Below are positions 25,358 through 34,790 of a stretch of DNA of 64,000 nt, piece by piece. Location: contig CANCYR010000005.1 of assembly GCA_947382355.1 (NCBI GenBank), positions 27,530 through 91,529 on the forward strand, in the 5' to 3' direction. Below the pieces are notes generated by a model that saw nothing but the letters and a program-made list of their open reading frames with translations, searched no databases and was not told where the DNA came from. Each line of letters begins with the position of its first letter. Positions within the stretch are counted from its first letter, which is position 1. The DNA comes from an uncultured Lachnospiraceae bacterium. Its GTDB lineage: Bacteria > Bacillota > Clostridia > Lachnospirales > Lachnospiraceae. The position numbers and the translations under genes are program-made.

Positions 25358-26209
25358 ATGAAACAAATTAAGAAAATTGCAGCTGCATTTCTGGCGTTGA
25401 TAATTGCATTTGGATATTTTAACGCATTTGCAATAGAATCACAGGCTGCGTCCAAAACCACTACTTATGTGCTGGACACTAAAAAAGGGGTCTGTTATCC
25501 AACAAAAGTCAGGGCCGGAATTCGGGAATTGAGCAATAGCTGCAGCATTTATCTGGTAAATGAGGGGGATTACGTTGCATCTGTAAAAAGCAACAGTTCC
25601 AACTTACTTACAAAAATTACAGGAAAGGCTGTATATACCGGGAATGAGTATACATATGTAAGGCTTGAGGGAGATAAGGAGCAAAAATGCAGGTCAAGAA
25701 GTACAATTACCTATCATGCAAAAAAGAAGGGTACATACACCCTGACGGTTACCATTAAAAATGCAAAGAAAAAGACAACCTGCAAAAAAAATATCCGGGT
25801 GTATGCAGAAGAATATGCCACACCTGTTAAAACTTTAAAATATGCAGGGAAATTATACAATTCCATAGGCACTAATCTTTTTACTAAAAAGAGCGGAAAG
25901 CTTCAGGTTGTTATGAATAAGGGGTTTAAGCTTCAGAAAATAGAAGTGGGAAAATATGCAGAGAAAGCTTATAAGGAGCATAATCCGGAACCTGTATATG
26001 TGAAGGTGAAAAATAAAACGAATATTTCTTTGGCTGAAAGCACCAAATATAAAGCGAATTCTTATTCCAGCCCCGGTGAATATTATTCCTATGAATCAGA
26101 AGTCAATTACGATTATTTATATCCGGTCACGTATGTAAAGGTAACATATAAGGATATGAAGCTTGGCATTGTCAGAAGCATAGAGTATGAGTTGTACTAT
26201 AAGAATTAA
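25358..26209 (+). CDS. Secreted protein, paralogue 1 of a tandem pair
   Basis: The 283-residue product starts with a signal peptide (about residues 1-31, ending near SQAAS). The mature part has a beta-rich region with KSNSSNLLTKITGK and KKKGTYTLTVTIKNAKKKTTCKK segments that look like bacterial Ig-like (BIG) repeats. A C-terminal region then has TSGKLQVV-like, KIEVGKYAEK and FPVTYVKVTY-like patterns. The same patterns recur in the next gene. The start at 25358 has AGGAGG before it. The function is unknown; the basic composition suggests wall or polysaccharide binding. Confidence 0.72.
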   Translation: MKQIKKIAAAFLALIIAFGYFNAFAIESQAASKTTTYVLDTKKGVCYPTKVRAGIRELSNSCSIYLVNEGDYVASVKSNSSNLLTKITGKAVYTGNEYTYVRLEGDKEQKCRSRSTITYHAKKKGTYTLTVTIKNAKKKTTCKKNIRVYAEEYATPVKTLKYAGKLYNSIGTNLFTKKSGKLQVVMNKGFKLQKIEVGKYAEKAYKEHNPEPVYVKVKNKTNISLAESTKYKANSYSSPGEYYSYESEVNYDYLYPVTYVKVTYKDMKLGIVRSIEYELYYKN

Positions 26210-26227
26210 TGATATGGAGGGCAAAAC

Positions 26228-27073
26228 ATGAAAAAATATATAAAGACATCTATACAGGGGATTTTTCTGGCAGCTTTGGCATTTTTGTTTTCCATGAATA
26301 TGGAAATGCAGGTAAATGCCAAAACGTTGGAGGATTCCCAAAATGGGGTGGAATATAATGATTATGTTGAAATGGGTGTAGGCTATGCTTATAATAGCAG
26401 CTATGGCGGCGGCACCACTTCGTATATTTATCTGGATATGGACGGTGACCGAGTGGGAAATATAAAATCTAGCAGCAGCAATCTGCTTGTTAAAAAGACA
26501 AGAGAGTCCTGTTTCAATATTACCACCAAGGACTGGGAGACAAATCAGAAAACTACAAAAGAAAATTACCGCAGTGCTTATCTGAGCTTTTTTGCAAAGA
26601 AGGCAGGGGAGTATAAGGTGACCTTCGATGTAATAAAAGAAGATGGCAACGTAAGATGCACTAAGACTATTACAGTGAAAGCAGTTGGTTCCCATACAAA
26701 TATCAGTCCTATAAAAAGCATTAAATATGCAGGAAAAGATTTATATAGTTATTATCCGTATACAACAAAAACATCTGGAAAATTAAAAGTTGTCTTGAAA
26801 AAGCAATATAAACTGCAGTCCATTGAAGTGGGAAAGATTAATAAAAGCGGTAAAGCAGAATTTAAAAAGCTAAAAAACAATAAGAAGATATCACTTGCCA
26901 AAAAAGCAATATACACCCATGGCTATAATTATGGAAGTGGCGGGTCTGAATATACGTATGATGAATTATTCCCGGTTACATATATTCGTATTACTTATGT
27001 AAACAAGAAAACCAAGGAAAAAGACATATGGACAACTTCTATATATACATTGAATAAAAAGCAGTCCTGGTAA
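26228..27073 (+). CDS. Secreted protein, paralogue 2 of a tandem pair
   Basis: The 281-residue product has a signal peptide (about residues 1-33). The layout is the same as the preceding gene: GNIKSSSSNLLVKKT, then FFAKKAGEYKVTFDV, then PIKSIKYAGKDLYS, TSGKLKVVLKKQYKLQSIEVGK, and FPVTYIRITYVN. The two diverge strongly in between, so the duplication is old or has diverged fast. They lie 18 bases apart and are probably one transcript, ended by the terminator that follows. No enzyme motif is visible. Confidence 0.72.
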   Translation: MKKYIKTSIQGIFLAALAFLFSMNMEMQVNAKTLEDSQNGVEYNDYVEMGVGYAYNSSYGGGTTSYIYLDMDGDRVGNIKSSSSNLLVKKTRESCFNITTKDWETNQKTTKENYRSAYLSFFAKKAGEYKVTFDVIKEDGNVRCTKTITVKAVGSHTNISPIKSIKYAGKDLYSYYPYTTKTSGKLKVVLKKQYKLQSIEVGKINKSGKAEFKKLKNNKKISLAKKAIYTHGYNYGSGGSEYTYDELFPVTYIRITYVNKKTKEKDIWTTSIYTLNKKQSW

Positions 27074-27085
27074 GTTGGAAAAATA

Positions 27086-27131
27086 GAAATGGCAGGAGTG
27101 GGTGGCTTAGAGCTCACTCTCTGCCATTTTG
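27086..27131 (+). terminator. Terminator after the secreted-protein pair
   Basis: GAAATGGCAG-GAGTG pairs with CACTC-CTGCCATTTT around a loop of about 12 bases. Confidence 0.75.
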
Positions 27132-27132
27132 T

Positions 27133-27200
27133 ATAATCGTACAGTCCTCAAATATTCCGACTCCCGGGTTCTCAAATTCAAAAAATGCAGGCTGAACGAT
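27133..27200. repeat. Possible worn relic of a long hairpin repeat
   Basis: The ends TAATCGTACAGTCC and AGGCTGAACGATTA are imperfect reverse complements. They resemble the outer ends of the type 1 repeats (GTACAGTTCAGCC and GGCTGAACGGTTACT). The interior lacks the shared core. The match is short, so it may be chance. Confidence 0.3.
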
Positions 27201-27231
27201 TACTTTTTATCCGCTCTTTCGCCAAAATATA

Positions 27232-27260
27232 TTGACGAATTAATAGAAAAAGAGTATAGT
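27232..27260 (+). promoter_or_regulatory. Promoter of the SAM riboswitch-metK transcript
   Basis: TTGACG (27232-27237) and TATAGT (27255-27260) are 17 bases apart, ending about 33 bases before the riboswitch aptamer. Confidence 0.7.
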
Positions 27261-27292
27261 ACCATTAAGTGAGAAAATTCCATATTGCAAAG

Positions 27293-27512
27293 TCTCTTAT
27301 TTGGAGTGGTGGAGATACAAAGGATCTGTGAAGCCACGGCAACCCCTGAAGGACGGGTTTTTCTATGCCGAAAAATTTCCTGATTTAGAATGATTAAGAA
27401 TCAGAAAGACCATAGGAAAATTGAGGAAGGTGCCAACCTGAGCGAGTCATCGAACAATAAGAGGATCTTCTGACTAAAAAATCGGATCCGCTTGTTGCAA
27501 GCGGATTTTTCT
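27293..27512 (+). promoter_or_regulatory. SAM-I (S-box) riboswitch with terminator
   Basis: The aptamer runs from about 27293 to 27464. P1 is CTCTTAT (27294-27300) with ATAAGAG (27457-27463). Conserved parts are GGTGGAG, GAAGCCACGGCAACC, AGGTGCCAACC and GAGCGA. The expression platform has a terminator, ATCCGCTTG/CAAGCGGAT plus T residues (27486-27510). GGATC (27463-27467) can instead pair with GATCC (27485-27489), which overlaps both P1 and the terminator. High SAM should therefore stop transcription before metK. Confidence 0.93.
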
Positions 27513-27532
27513 ATTTGAAAGGAGAAAATGAA

Positions 27533-28720
27533 ATGGAGAAATTATTATTTACTTCTGAATCAGTAACTGAAGGACATCCGGATAAGATGTGCGATGCTAT
27601 TTCGGATGCCATACTGGATGCATTGATGGAACAGGACCCGATGAGCCGTGTGGCTTGTGAAACCTGTACTACTACAGGGCTTGTTATGGTAATGGGGGAA
27701 ATTACCACTAAGGCTTATGTAGATATTCAAAAAATTGTAAGAGAGACGGTAAAGGAAATCGGCTATACCAAATCAGAGTATGGCTTTGATGGAAATACCT
27801 GCGGCGTTATGGTAGCTTTGGATGAGCAGTCCACGGATATTGCCATGGGTGTGGACAAGGCACTGGAAGCAAAAGAAAATCAAATGACCGATACGGAAAT
27901 CGATGCCATTGGAGCCGGCGACCAGGGAATGATGTTTGGCTATGCTACCAATGAGACGGAAGAATATATGCCATATCCCATCAGTCTTGCCCATAAGCTT
28001 GCTTTGCAGTTGACAAAGGTGAGGAAAGAGGGTACATTGCCTTATTTAAGGCCGGATGGGAAAAGCCAGGTTTCCGTAGAATACGATGAATCTGGAAAGC
28101 CAAAGCGTTTAGAGGCGGTGGTATTGTCCACACAGCATGATCCTGAGGTGTCTCAGGAACAGATTCATACAGATATTAAGAAATATGTATTTGATCCAGT
28201 CCTTCCTAAAGAGCTGGTTGATGAAGAGACCAGGTATTTCATTAATCCCACAGGGCGTTTTGTAATCGGCGGACCAAATGGTGACAGTGGCTTGACAGGA
28301 CGTAAGATTATTGTGGATACCTATGGCGGATATGCCCGTCACGGCGGCGGTGCTTTTTCCGGAAAGGACTGCACAAAAGTGGATAGAAGCGCCGCTTATG
28401 CAGCAAGATATGTGGCAAAAAATATTGTGGCAGCAGGTCTGGCAGAAAAGTGTGAAATTCAGCTGGCATATGCCATCGGGGTTGCACATCCTATGTCTGT
28501 TATGGTAGATACCTTTGGAACCGGGAAGATTTCGGAAGAAAAGCTGGTGGATATCGTAAGGGAAAACTTTGACCTTCGTCCAGCCGGCATTATTAAGATG
28601 CTGGACCTTCGCCGCCCAATTTACAAGCAGACTGCTGCTTATGGGCATTTTGGAAGGAATGATTTGGACCTTCCATGGGAAAAATTAGATAAAGCAGAAG
28701 TATTAAAGAAGTATTTATAA
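27533..28720 (+). CDS. metK: S-adenosylmethionine synthetase
   Basis: The 395-residue enzyme joins methionine and ATP to make SAM. The signatures are all present: [71 protein letters not shown], and the C-terminal [11 protein letters not shown]. Length is normal. ATG at 27533 has AAAGGAG 8 bases upstream. Feedback control by the SAM-I riboswitch fits, since its product is the ligand. It is monocistronic. Confidence 0.97.
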   Translation: MEKLLFTSESVTEGHPDKMCDAISDAILDALMEQDPMSRVACETCTTTGLVMVMGEITTKAYVDIQKIVRETVKEIGYTKSEYGFDGNTCGVMVALDEQSTDIAMGVDKALEAKENQMTDTEIDAIGAGDQGMMFGYATNETEEYMPYPISLAHKLALQLTKVRKEGTLPYLRPDGKSQVSVEYDESGKPKRLEAVVLSTQHDPEVSQEQIHTDIKKYVFDPVLPKELVDEETRYFINPTGRFVIGGPNGDSGLTGRKIIVDTYGGYARHGGGAFSGKDCTKVDRSAAYAARYVAKNIVAAGLAEKCEIQLAYAIGVAHPMSVMVDTFGTGKISEEKLVDIVRENFDLRPAGIIKMLDLRRPIYKQTAAYGHFGRNDLDLPWEKLDKAEVLKKYL

Positions 28721-28756
28721 TCTATGGGATGTTCTGAAAGGATGCCTGCAGGAAAA

Positions 28757-28787
28757 GGAGCGTTCAAGCCTGGACGCTTCTTTTTTT
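28757..28787 (+). terminator. Terminator after metK
   Basis: GGAGCGTTC pairs with GGACGCTTC around a short AAGCCT-type loop, followed by seven T residues. Confidence 0.8.
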
Positions 28788-28898
28788 GTGCTATACTGAA
28801 CTGTTGCAATCCTATAGATAAAAAGCTATTATATATAGAAGAAACAGATTCATACGGAAGCTTTCAGATGTGAAGCGGGAAAGAGAAAGGAAAAAGGA

Positions 28899-31800
28899 AT
28901 GGCATTTACTCATCTTCATGTCCATACAGAATATTCTCTGTTGGATGGCTCCAATAAAATAAAGGAATGTGTGAAGCGCATAAAGGAACTAGGCATGGAC
29001 AGTGTGGCAATTACGGACCATGGCGTTATGTTTGGCGTCATTGATTTTTACAGGGCTGCAAAAGAACAGGGGATTCGCCCCGTTATAGGCTGTGAGGTAT
29101 ATGTGGCTCCAAATTCCAGATTTGATAAGGAGCTTACGGGAGGAGAGGACCGGTATTACCATCTGGTGTTATTGGCAGAAAATAACACTGGTTATGCAAA
29201 CCTGATGCATATTGTCAGCAGGGGCTTTACGGAAGGCTATTATTATAAACCCCGTGTGGATATGGAAGTATTAAATAAGTATCATGAAGGGATTATTGCT
29301 CTTTCCGCCTGTCTTGCCGGTGAAGTACAGAGATATATTTCCAAAGGGCTTATAGATGAGGCAAAGAAATCTGCATTAAAATATGAAGCCTGCTTTGGAA
29401 AAGGCAATTACTTTTTGGAGCTTCAGGACCATGGCATCCCGGAGCAGAGAATGGTAAATACGGCGCTTTTACAGATGAGCAGGGAGCTTCAGATTCCGTT
29501 AGTGGCCACTAATGACGTGCATTATACTTATGCTGAGGACGAAAAGCCTCATGACATCCTTCTTTGTATCCAGACCGGAAAGAAGCTGGCAGATGAAGAC
29601 AGAATGCGTTATGCGGGCGGGCAGTATTATATCAAAAGTGAAGAGGAAATGAAGCAGCTCTTCCCCTATACGCTGGAAGCCTTGGAAAATACCCATAAAA
29701 TTGCAGAGCGCTGTCAGGTGGAAATTGAATTTGGGAAAACCAAGCTGCCCCACTATGAAGTGCCGGAGGGCTATACATCTTATACGTATTTGGAAAAGCT
29801 TTGCTATGACGGTCTTTTGTTCCGTTATGGTTCTGAGGAAATAAAAAATTCTCAGGAGTTTATCTGTATTTCTAATACGGAAGGAAAAGCTGTAGACTGG
29901 GGAAATCCACTGAATAAAGAAAAGTTAAAACAGGATATAACTTTAAGAGAGCTGGAAGCAAGGCTGGAATATGAATTGTCCACTATTGAAAAAATGGGCT
30001 ATGTAGACTATTTTCTCATTGTCTGGGACTTTATTAATTATTCAAAAGAGCATGATATTATCGTGGGGCCGGGACGGGGCTCAGCAGCAGGAAGTATTGT
30101 TTCCTACTGCCTGAAGATTACGGATATCGATCCGATTAAATATCAACTGTTATTTGAACGTTTCCTGAATCCGGAACGTGTATCCATGCCGGATATCGAT
30201 ATTGATTTCTGCTTTGAGAGAAGGCAGGAGGTAATTGATTATGTTGGAGAGAAGTATGGACAGGAAAAGGTGGTGCAGATTGTCACCTTTGGTACTATGG
30301 CTGCAAAAGGAGTGATTCGGGATGTGGGAAGGGTTATGGACCTGCCTTACAGCTATGTGGATTCCATTGCGAAGATGATACCCAATGAATTGAATATTAC
30401 CATTGCCAAGGCTTTAGAAATGAATCCCGAGTTTCGCACTCTATATGAAAATGATGAACAGGTTCATTATTTAATTGACATGTGCAAAAGGCTTGAAGGG
30501 CTTCCAAGGCATACTTCCATGCATGCGGCGGGAGTTGTAATCTGTCCAAAGGCGGCAGATGAATTCGTACCTCTTTCCAGAGGTTCGGATGGTTCCATTA
30601 CAACCCAGTTTACTATGACTACCCTGGAAGAGCTGGGGCTGTTAAAGATGGATTTCTTAGGACTCCGCACATTAACCGTAATTCAGAATGCTCTCAAGAT
30701 GATAGAAAAAGGCAGCGGCACCCTTATAGACATGAGTAAAATTGATTATGATGATAAAAAGGTGCTGGATTATATCGGGACCGGCAGGACAGAAGGGGTA
30801 TTTCAAATTGAAAGCGCCGGCATGAAGGTGTTTATGAAGGAGCTAAAGCCCCAGTCCTTAGAAGATATTATTGCTGGAATTTCCTTATACAGACCAGGTC
30901 CCATGGATTTTATTCCCAAATATATTTATGGAAAGAATCATCCGGACCAGGTTGTCTATTCCTGCCCCCAGCTGGAGCCTATTTTAAAGCCTACCTATGG
31001 CTGTATCGTATATCAGGAGCAGGTTATGCAGATTGTCAGGGACTTAGGGGGATATACTTTAGGAAGAAGCGATTTGGTACGCCGTGCCATGAGCAAAAAA
31101 AAGCAGGCTGTTATGGAAAAGGAACGGGCCAACTTTATTTTCGGAAATGAAGAAGAAGGAGTGCCCGGATGTATAAAGAACGGAATTCCGGAAAAGGTGG
31201 CAGGGCAGATTTATGGTGACATGATGGACTTTGCCAAATATGCCTTTAATAAATCCCATGCAGCAGCTTATGCAGTTGTTTCCTACCAGACAGCGTGGCT
31301 GAAATATTATTATCCGGTGGAATTTATGGCAGCTCTTCTGACTTCTGTCATTGATAATTCCGGAAAGGTGGCGGAATATATTCTTACAAGCAGGAATATG
31401 GGAATTCAGATACTGCCGCCGGATGTGAATGAAGGGGAGAAGAATTTTTCTGTAAAGAATGGAGCTATCTGTTTTGCCCTTACGGCCATAAAAGGCGTGG
31501 GCCGGCCCGTAATCGAATCTATTGTGGCAGAAAGGATTGCAAGGGGAACATTTGTGGATTTAAACGATTTTATTACCCGCATGTCAGATTCCCAGTTAAA
31601 TAAAAGGGTCTTGGAAAACTTTATTAAGGCAGGCGCTTTTGACTGCTTTGAAGGTAGCAGAAAGCAGCTTATGGCAGTATACAATCAGATTTATGACCAT
31701 ATTGTAAAGGATAAGAAAAATACCATGGCGGGGCAGATGACATTGTTTGACTTGGCAAGCGATGAGGAAAAGGAGACATTTTCCATAAAACTGCCGGAAG

Positions 31801-32453
31801 TGGGAGAATATGAAAAGGAAATGATGCTTGCTTTTGAAAAAGAGGTAATCGGTGTTTATGTAAGCGGGCATCCGCTGCAGGAATACGAGGGCTTTTGGAA
31901 AAAGCATATTACGGCAACAACAGGGGAATTTTTAATGGAGGAAGAAACCGGTCTGGTAAAGTTGGAGGATGGAAAAGAAGTAACCGTGGGAGGACTGATT
32001 ACTGATAAGAAAATAAAATATACGAAAAATGATAAGATAATGGCATTTTTGGTTCTGGAAGATTTAATTGGCAGTATTGAAGTAATCGTATTTCCGGCAA
32101 CCTATGAAAAATACAGCAGTCTTCTGGTGGAGGATAAAAAAGTGTTTCTTACCGGTAAAGTCAGCCTTGAGGAAGAAAAAGACGGAAAGCTTATCTGCAG
32201 GCGGATTGTAGGATTTGATGAAATCGGAAGAAAATTATGGATTAAGTTCCCGGACAAGGAAAGCTTTGAGGCAAACAAGGAAGAGCTTTACAGCATGCTT
32301 TCAGAATCAGAGGGAAAAGACGGAATTGTTGTTTTTGTGGAAAAGGAAAGAGGCAAGAAGGAGCTGCCTAAAAACCAGAATGTAAATGCTGACAGGGTTT
32401 TGCTTGGCAGGCTGATGGAAAGATTCGGAAAAGAGAATGTGATATTGGTGTAA
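28899..32453 (+). CDS. dnaE: DNA polymerase III alpha subunit (DnaE)
   Basis: The 1184-residue replicative polymerase has the DnaE order of domains. The PHP domain is first (HLHVHTEYSLLDGSNKI, ITDHGVMFG, TNDVHYTYAEDE). The palm and fingers follow with GPGRGSAAGSIVSYC and PDIDIDFCFERR carrying two catalytic aspartates. KMDFLGLRTLTVI supplies the third. The C-terminal half holds the HhH region and an OB-fold (VGGLITDKKIKYTKNDKIMAFLVLED). Its length fits DnaE rather than PolC. It stands alone between metK and pfkA. Confidence 0.97.
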   Translation: MAFTHLHVHTEYSLLDGSNKIKECVKRIKELGMDSVAITDHGVMFGVIDFYRAAKEQGIRPVIGCEVYVAPNSRFDKELTGGEDRYYHLVLLAENNTGYANLMHIVSRGFTEGYYYKPRVDMEVLNKYHEGIIALSACLAGEVQRYISKGLIDEAKKSALKYEACFGKGNYFLELQDHGIPEQRMVNTALLQMSRELQIPLVATNDVHYTYAEDEKPHDILLCIQTGKKLADEDRMRYAGGQYYIKSEEEMKQLFPYTLEALENTHKIAERCQVEIEFGKTKLPHYEVPEGYTSYTYLEKLCYDGLLFRYGSEEIKNSQEFICISNTEGKAVDWGNPLNKEKLKQDITLRELEARLEYELSTIEKMGYVDYFLIVWDFINYSKEHDIIVGPGRGSAAGSIVSYCLKITDIDPIKYQLLFERFLNPERVSMPDIDIDFCFERRQEVIDYVGEKYGQEKVVQIVTFGTMAAKGVIRDVGRVMDLPYSYVDSIAKMIPNELNITIAKALEMNPEFRTLYENDEQVHYLIDMCKRLEGLPRHTSMHAAGVVICPKAADEFVPLSRGSDGSITTQFTMTTLEELGLLKMDFLGLRTLTVIQNALKMIEKGSGTLIDMSKIDYDDKKVLDYIGTGRTEGVFQIESAGMKVFMKELKPQSLEDIIAGISLYRPGPMDFIPKYIYGKNHPDQVVYSCPQLEPILKPTYGCIVYQEQVMQIVRDLGGYTLGRSDLVRRAMSKKKQAVMEKERANFIFGNEEEGVPGCIKNGIPEKVAGQIYGDMMDFAKYAFNKSHAAAYAVVSYQTAWLKYYYPVEFMAALLTSVIDNSGKVAEYILTSRNMGIQILPPDVNEGEKNFSVKNGAICFALTAIKGVGRPVIESIVAERIARGTFVDLNDFITRMSDSQLNKRVLENFIKAGAFDCFEGSRKQLMAVYNQIYDHIVKDKKNTMAGQMTLFDLASDEEKETFSIKLPEVGEYEKEMMLAFEKEVIGVYVSGHPLQEYEGFWKKHITATTGEFLMEEETGLVKLEDGKEVTVGGLITDKKIKYTKNDKIMAFLVLEDLIGSIEVIVFPATYEKYSSLLVEDKKVFLTGKVSLEEEKDGKLICRRIVGFDEIGRKLWIKFPDKESFEANKEELYSMLSESEGKDGIVVFVEKERGKKELPKNQNVNADRVLLGRLMERFGKENVILV

Positions 32454-32575
32454 AACGCCTGAGGGGGAAGGCCGCTGGCTGAGTCGTTACATTAATTAAA
32501 TATTTTGTATGGAAATCATTGAAAAGCCAAGGAAAATGAATTAAAATGAGGAAGAAAAAAGAGGAGGAATAACCC

Positions 32576-33550
32576 ATGGCAAAGGAAATTAAAACGATTG
32601 GTGTCTTAACAAGCGGCGGCGATGCTCCCGGAATGAATGCGGCAATACGTGCGGTGGTAAGAAAAGGCATTGCAAACGGTGTGAAGATAAAGGGCATAAA
32701 AAAAGGCTACCAGGGTTTGTTAAATGAAGAAATCATAGATTTGGAAAAGCAAAATGTGTCAGATATCATTCAAAGGGGCGGCACCATACTGGGCACTGCC
32801 CGGTGTTCGGAATTCCGTACTCTGGAAGGTCAGCATGCAGGCGCTGAGATTTGCAAGAAGCATGGAATTGACGGTATTGTAGTAATTGGAGGCGACGGCT
32901 CTTATAAAGGCGCTCAGGCTCTTTCCAAGCAGGGCATCAATACAATTGGAGTACCGGGAACGATAGATTTGGATATTGCCTGTACCGAATATACAATCGG
33001 TTTCGATACAGCAATCAATACGGCAATGGATGCCATAGATAAGGTAAGAGATACTTCATCATCCCATGAAAGGTGCAGCATTATCGAGGTAATGGGAAGG
33101 GATGCCGGTTATATTGCTTTGTGGTGCGGTGTTGCCAATGGTGCAGAAGACATTCTCCTTCCGGAAAAGTACGACTATAATGAACAAAATATCATTAACA
33201 ATATTATAAATAACAGAAAAAGAGGAAAGACCCATCATATTATCATCAATGCAGAAGGCATTGGTCATTCTACTTCCATGGCAAGAAGAATTGAGGCTGC
33301 CACGGGAATTGAAACAAGAGCTACCATTTTAGGATATATGCAAAGAGGAGGAAACCCTACTTGTAAGGACCGTTTTTATGCTTCCATTATGGGTGCCTAT
33401 GCAGCAGATATACTATGTCAGGGGAAGACAAACCGTGTAGTGGGTTATCAGCATGGGGAATTTCTGGATTTTGACATTGATGAAGCCCTTGCCATGAAGA
33501 AGGATATTTCCGAATACCAATATGAAGTCAGCAGGATATTATCCATGTAA
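32576..33550 (+). CDS. pfkA: 6-phosphofructokinase
   Basis: The 324-residue enzyme phosphorylates fructose 6-phosphate in glycolysis. Motifs are LTSGGDAPGMNAAIRAVVRKG, GGTILGTARC, IGGDGSYKGA, and MGRDAGYIALWCGVANGA. The GGDGS form (Gly after the Asp) points to the ATP-using type rather than the pyrophosphate type. The catalytic loop reads GTIDLDIACTEYTIGFDTA; the residue between the two aspartates is Leu instead of the usual Asn. The ribosome binding site GAGGAGG is strong. A long hairpin repeat follows. Confidence 0.95.
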   Translation: MAKEIKTIGVLTSGGDAPGMNAAIRAVVRKGIANGVKIKGIKKGYQGLLNEEIIDLEKQNVSDIIQRGGTILGTARCSEFRTLEGQHAGAEICKKHGIDGIVVIGGDGSYKGAQALSKQGINTIGVPGTIDLDIACTEYTIGFDTAINTAMDAIDKVRDTSSSHERCSIIEVMGRDAGYIALWCGVANGAEDILLPEKYDYNEQNIINNIINNRKRGKTHHIIINAEGIGHSTSMARRIEAATGIETRATILGYMQRGGNPTCKDRFYASIMGAYAADILCQGKTNRVVGYQHGEFLDFDIDEALAMKKDISEYQYEVSRILSM

Positions 33551-33647
33551 AATGTAATAAATAATCATGGGAAATATTTATACGGTAAATGAATAAAAGA
33601 GGATTTGGATGAGGGTACAGGGCATTCAAATCCCCTTTCAGGTTTTG

Positions 33648-33873
33648 GAAATCAATTTTTGACAGGCAGTTTTCTTCCTGAACACCGGGATGGATTCCCC
33701 CGGAAAATGTTTCTACGCTGCCACGCTCTCGCTCTGATAAAAACGCAGCAGTGCTAAGCTCGAAAGAACCTCGCTAAGCGCTGGCGTTTTTATAAGGGCA
33801 GACTTAAGAAATCATTTTCCGGGGGAATCCATCCCGGTGTCCGGGAAGAAAACTGCCTGCAAAAATTGATTTC
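33648..33873. repeat. Long hairpin repeat, type 1, copy B
   Basis: Arms at 33648-33709 (62 bases) and 33813-33873 (61 bases) are complementary apart from one single-base bulge and two mismatches. The 103-base core between them is nearly the same as in copy A and lies in the same orientation. The outer parts of the arms are unlike those of A or C. It fills most of the gap between pfkA and the rRNA methyltransferase gene. Confidence 0.95.
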
Positions 33874-33944
33874 TATAATCTTTGTATATAACAGCAATAT
33901 CTGTTATGATACATCATAAAAAGAAAATGAAACAGGTGCATAAT

Positions 33945-34775
33945 ATGATAACTTCAAGCTCTAACAGCAGAATAAAAAATGTGATACAGCTTACAGGAAA
34001 GGCAAAAGCAAGGAAAGAACAGCATTCCTTTGTGGTGGAAGGCGTTAAAATGTTTTTAGAGGCTCCAAATGAGCGGATTAAAGAAATATATGTGTCGGAA
34101 AAGCTGTTTAAAAAAAGTATATCCGATAAGGGAGAATTATCTGCCAAGCTTCAGGAAATGAAATATGAAGTAGTGGCGGATGATGTGTTTGAAAAAATGT
34201 GTGACACGAAAACGCCCCAGGGAATTTTGTGCGTGGTGGAGCAGTTTTTTTATACGCTTCCGGAAGTGCTGGCTGTGCCTAATGGTTTATGGATGGTATT
34301 GGAGGATATACAGGATCCGGGAAATCTTGGGACTATCTTAAGAACTGGAGAAGGGGCAGGAATCCACGGAGTGATTATGACCAGAAATACAGTGGATATT
34401 TATAATCCAAAAACTATCAGGGCAACTATGGGTTCTATTTACAGAATTCCCTTTATATATGTAGAAAAGCTTTCCTTAGCGCTGGCATATATGAAAGACT
34501 TAGGGATAAAAATTTATGCAGCTCATTTAAGCGGAAGGAATTTTTATGACTATATTGATTTTAGGGAAAAAACAGCATTCCTGATAGGAAATGAGGGGAA
34601 TGGGCTGACGGAGGAAACAGCAGGGCTGGCTTCAGCTTATTTGAAGATTCCCATGGAAGGACAGGTGGAATCACTGAATGCGGGAGTAGCGGCAGCTGTT
34701 TTGATGTATGAGGCTAAAAGACAGAGGGACCAGCTGCCGGGTGTTTCCCAATTGTCTGGCAGCAATAAGACTTAA
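33945..34775 (+). CDS. TrmH/SpoU family RNA 2'-O-methyltransferase
   Basis: The 276-residue product has an N-terminal substrate-binding domain (SSSNSRIKNVIQLTGKAKARKEQHSFVVEGVKM) and a SPOUT knot with WMVLEDIQDPGNLGTILRTGEGAGIHGVIM, IGNEGNGLTEE, and IPMEGQVESLNAGVAAAVLMYEAKRQR. These are the three SpoU motifs. Enzymes of this type methylate 23S rRNA or tRNA; the exact site is unknown. ATG at 33945 has AGGTG upstream. proC begins 15 bases after the gene ends, so the pair may be co-transcribed. Confidence 0.88.
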   Translation: MITSSSNSRIKNVIQLTGKAKARKEQHSFVVEGVKMFLEAPNERIKEIYVSEKLFKKSISDKGELSAKLQEMKYEVVADDVFEKMCDTKTPQGILCVVEQFFYTLPEVLAVPNGLWMVLEDIQDPGNLGTILRTGEGAGIHGVIMTRNTVDIYNPKTIRATMGSIYRIPFIYVEKLSLALAYMKDLGIKIYAAHLSGRNFYDYIDFREKTAFLIGNEGNGLTEETAGLASAYLKIPMEGQVESLNAGVAAAVLMYEAKRQRDQLPGVSQLSGSNKT

Positions 34776-34790
34776 CAGGAGGAAAGGAAA

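Noticed and set aside
28795..28815. CTGAACTGTTGCA resembling the end of a hairpin repeat
   Set aside because: Only about ten bases match and there is no partner arm. A similar single match near 17600 (GGCTGAACTGTTA) was also set aside.
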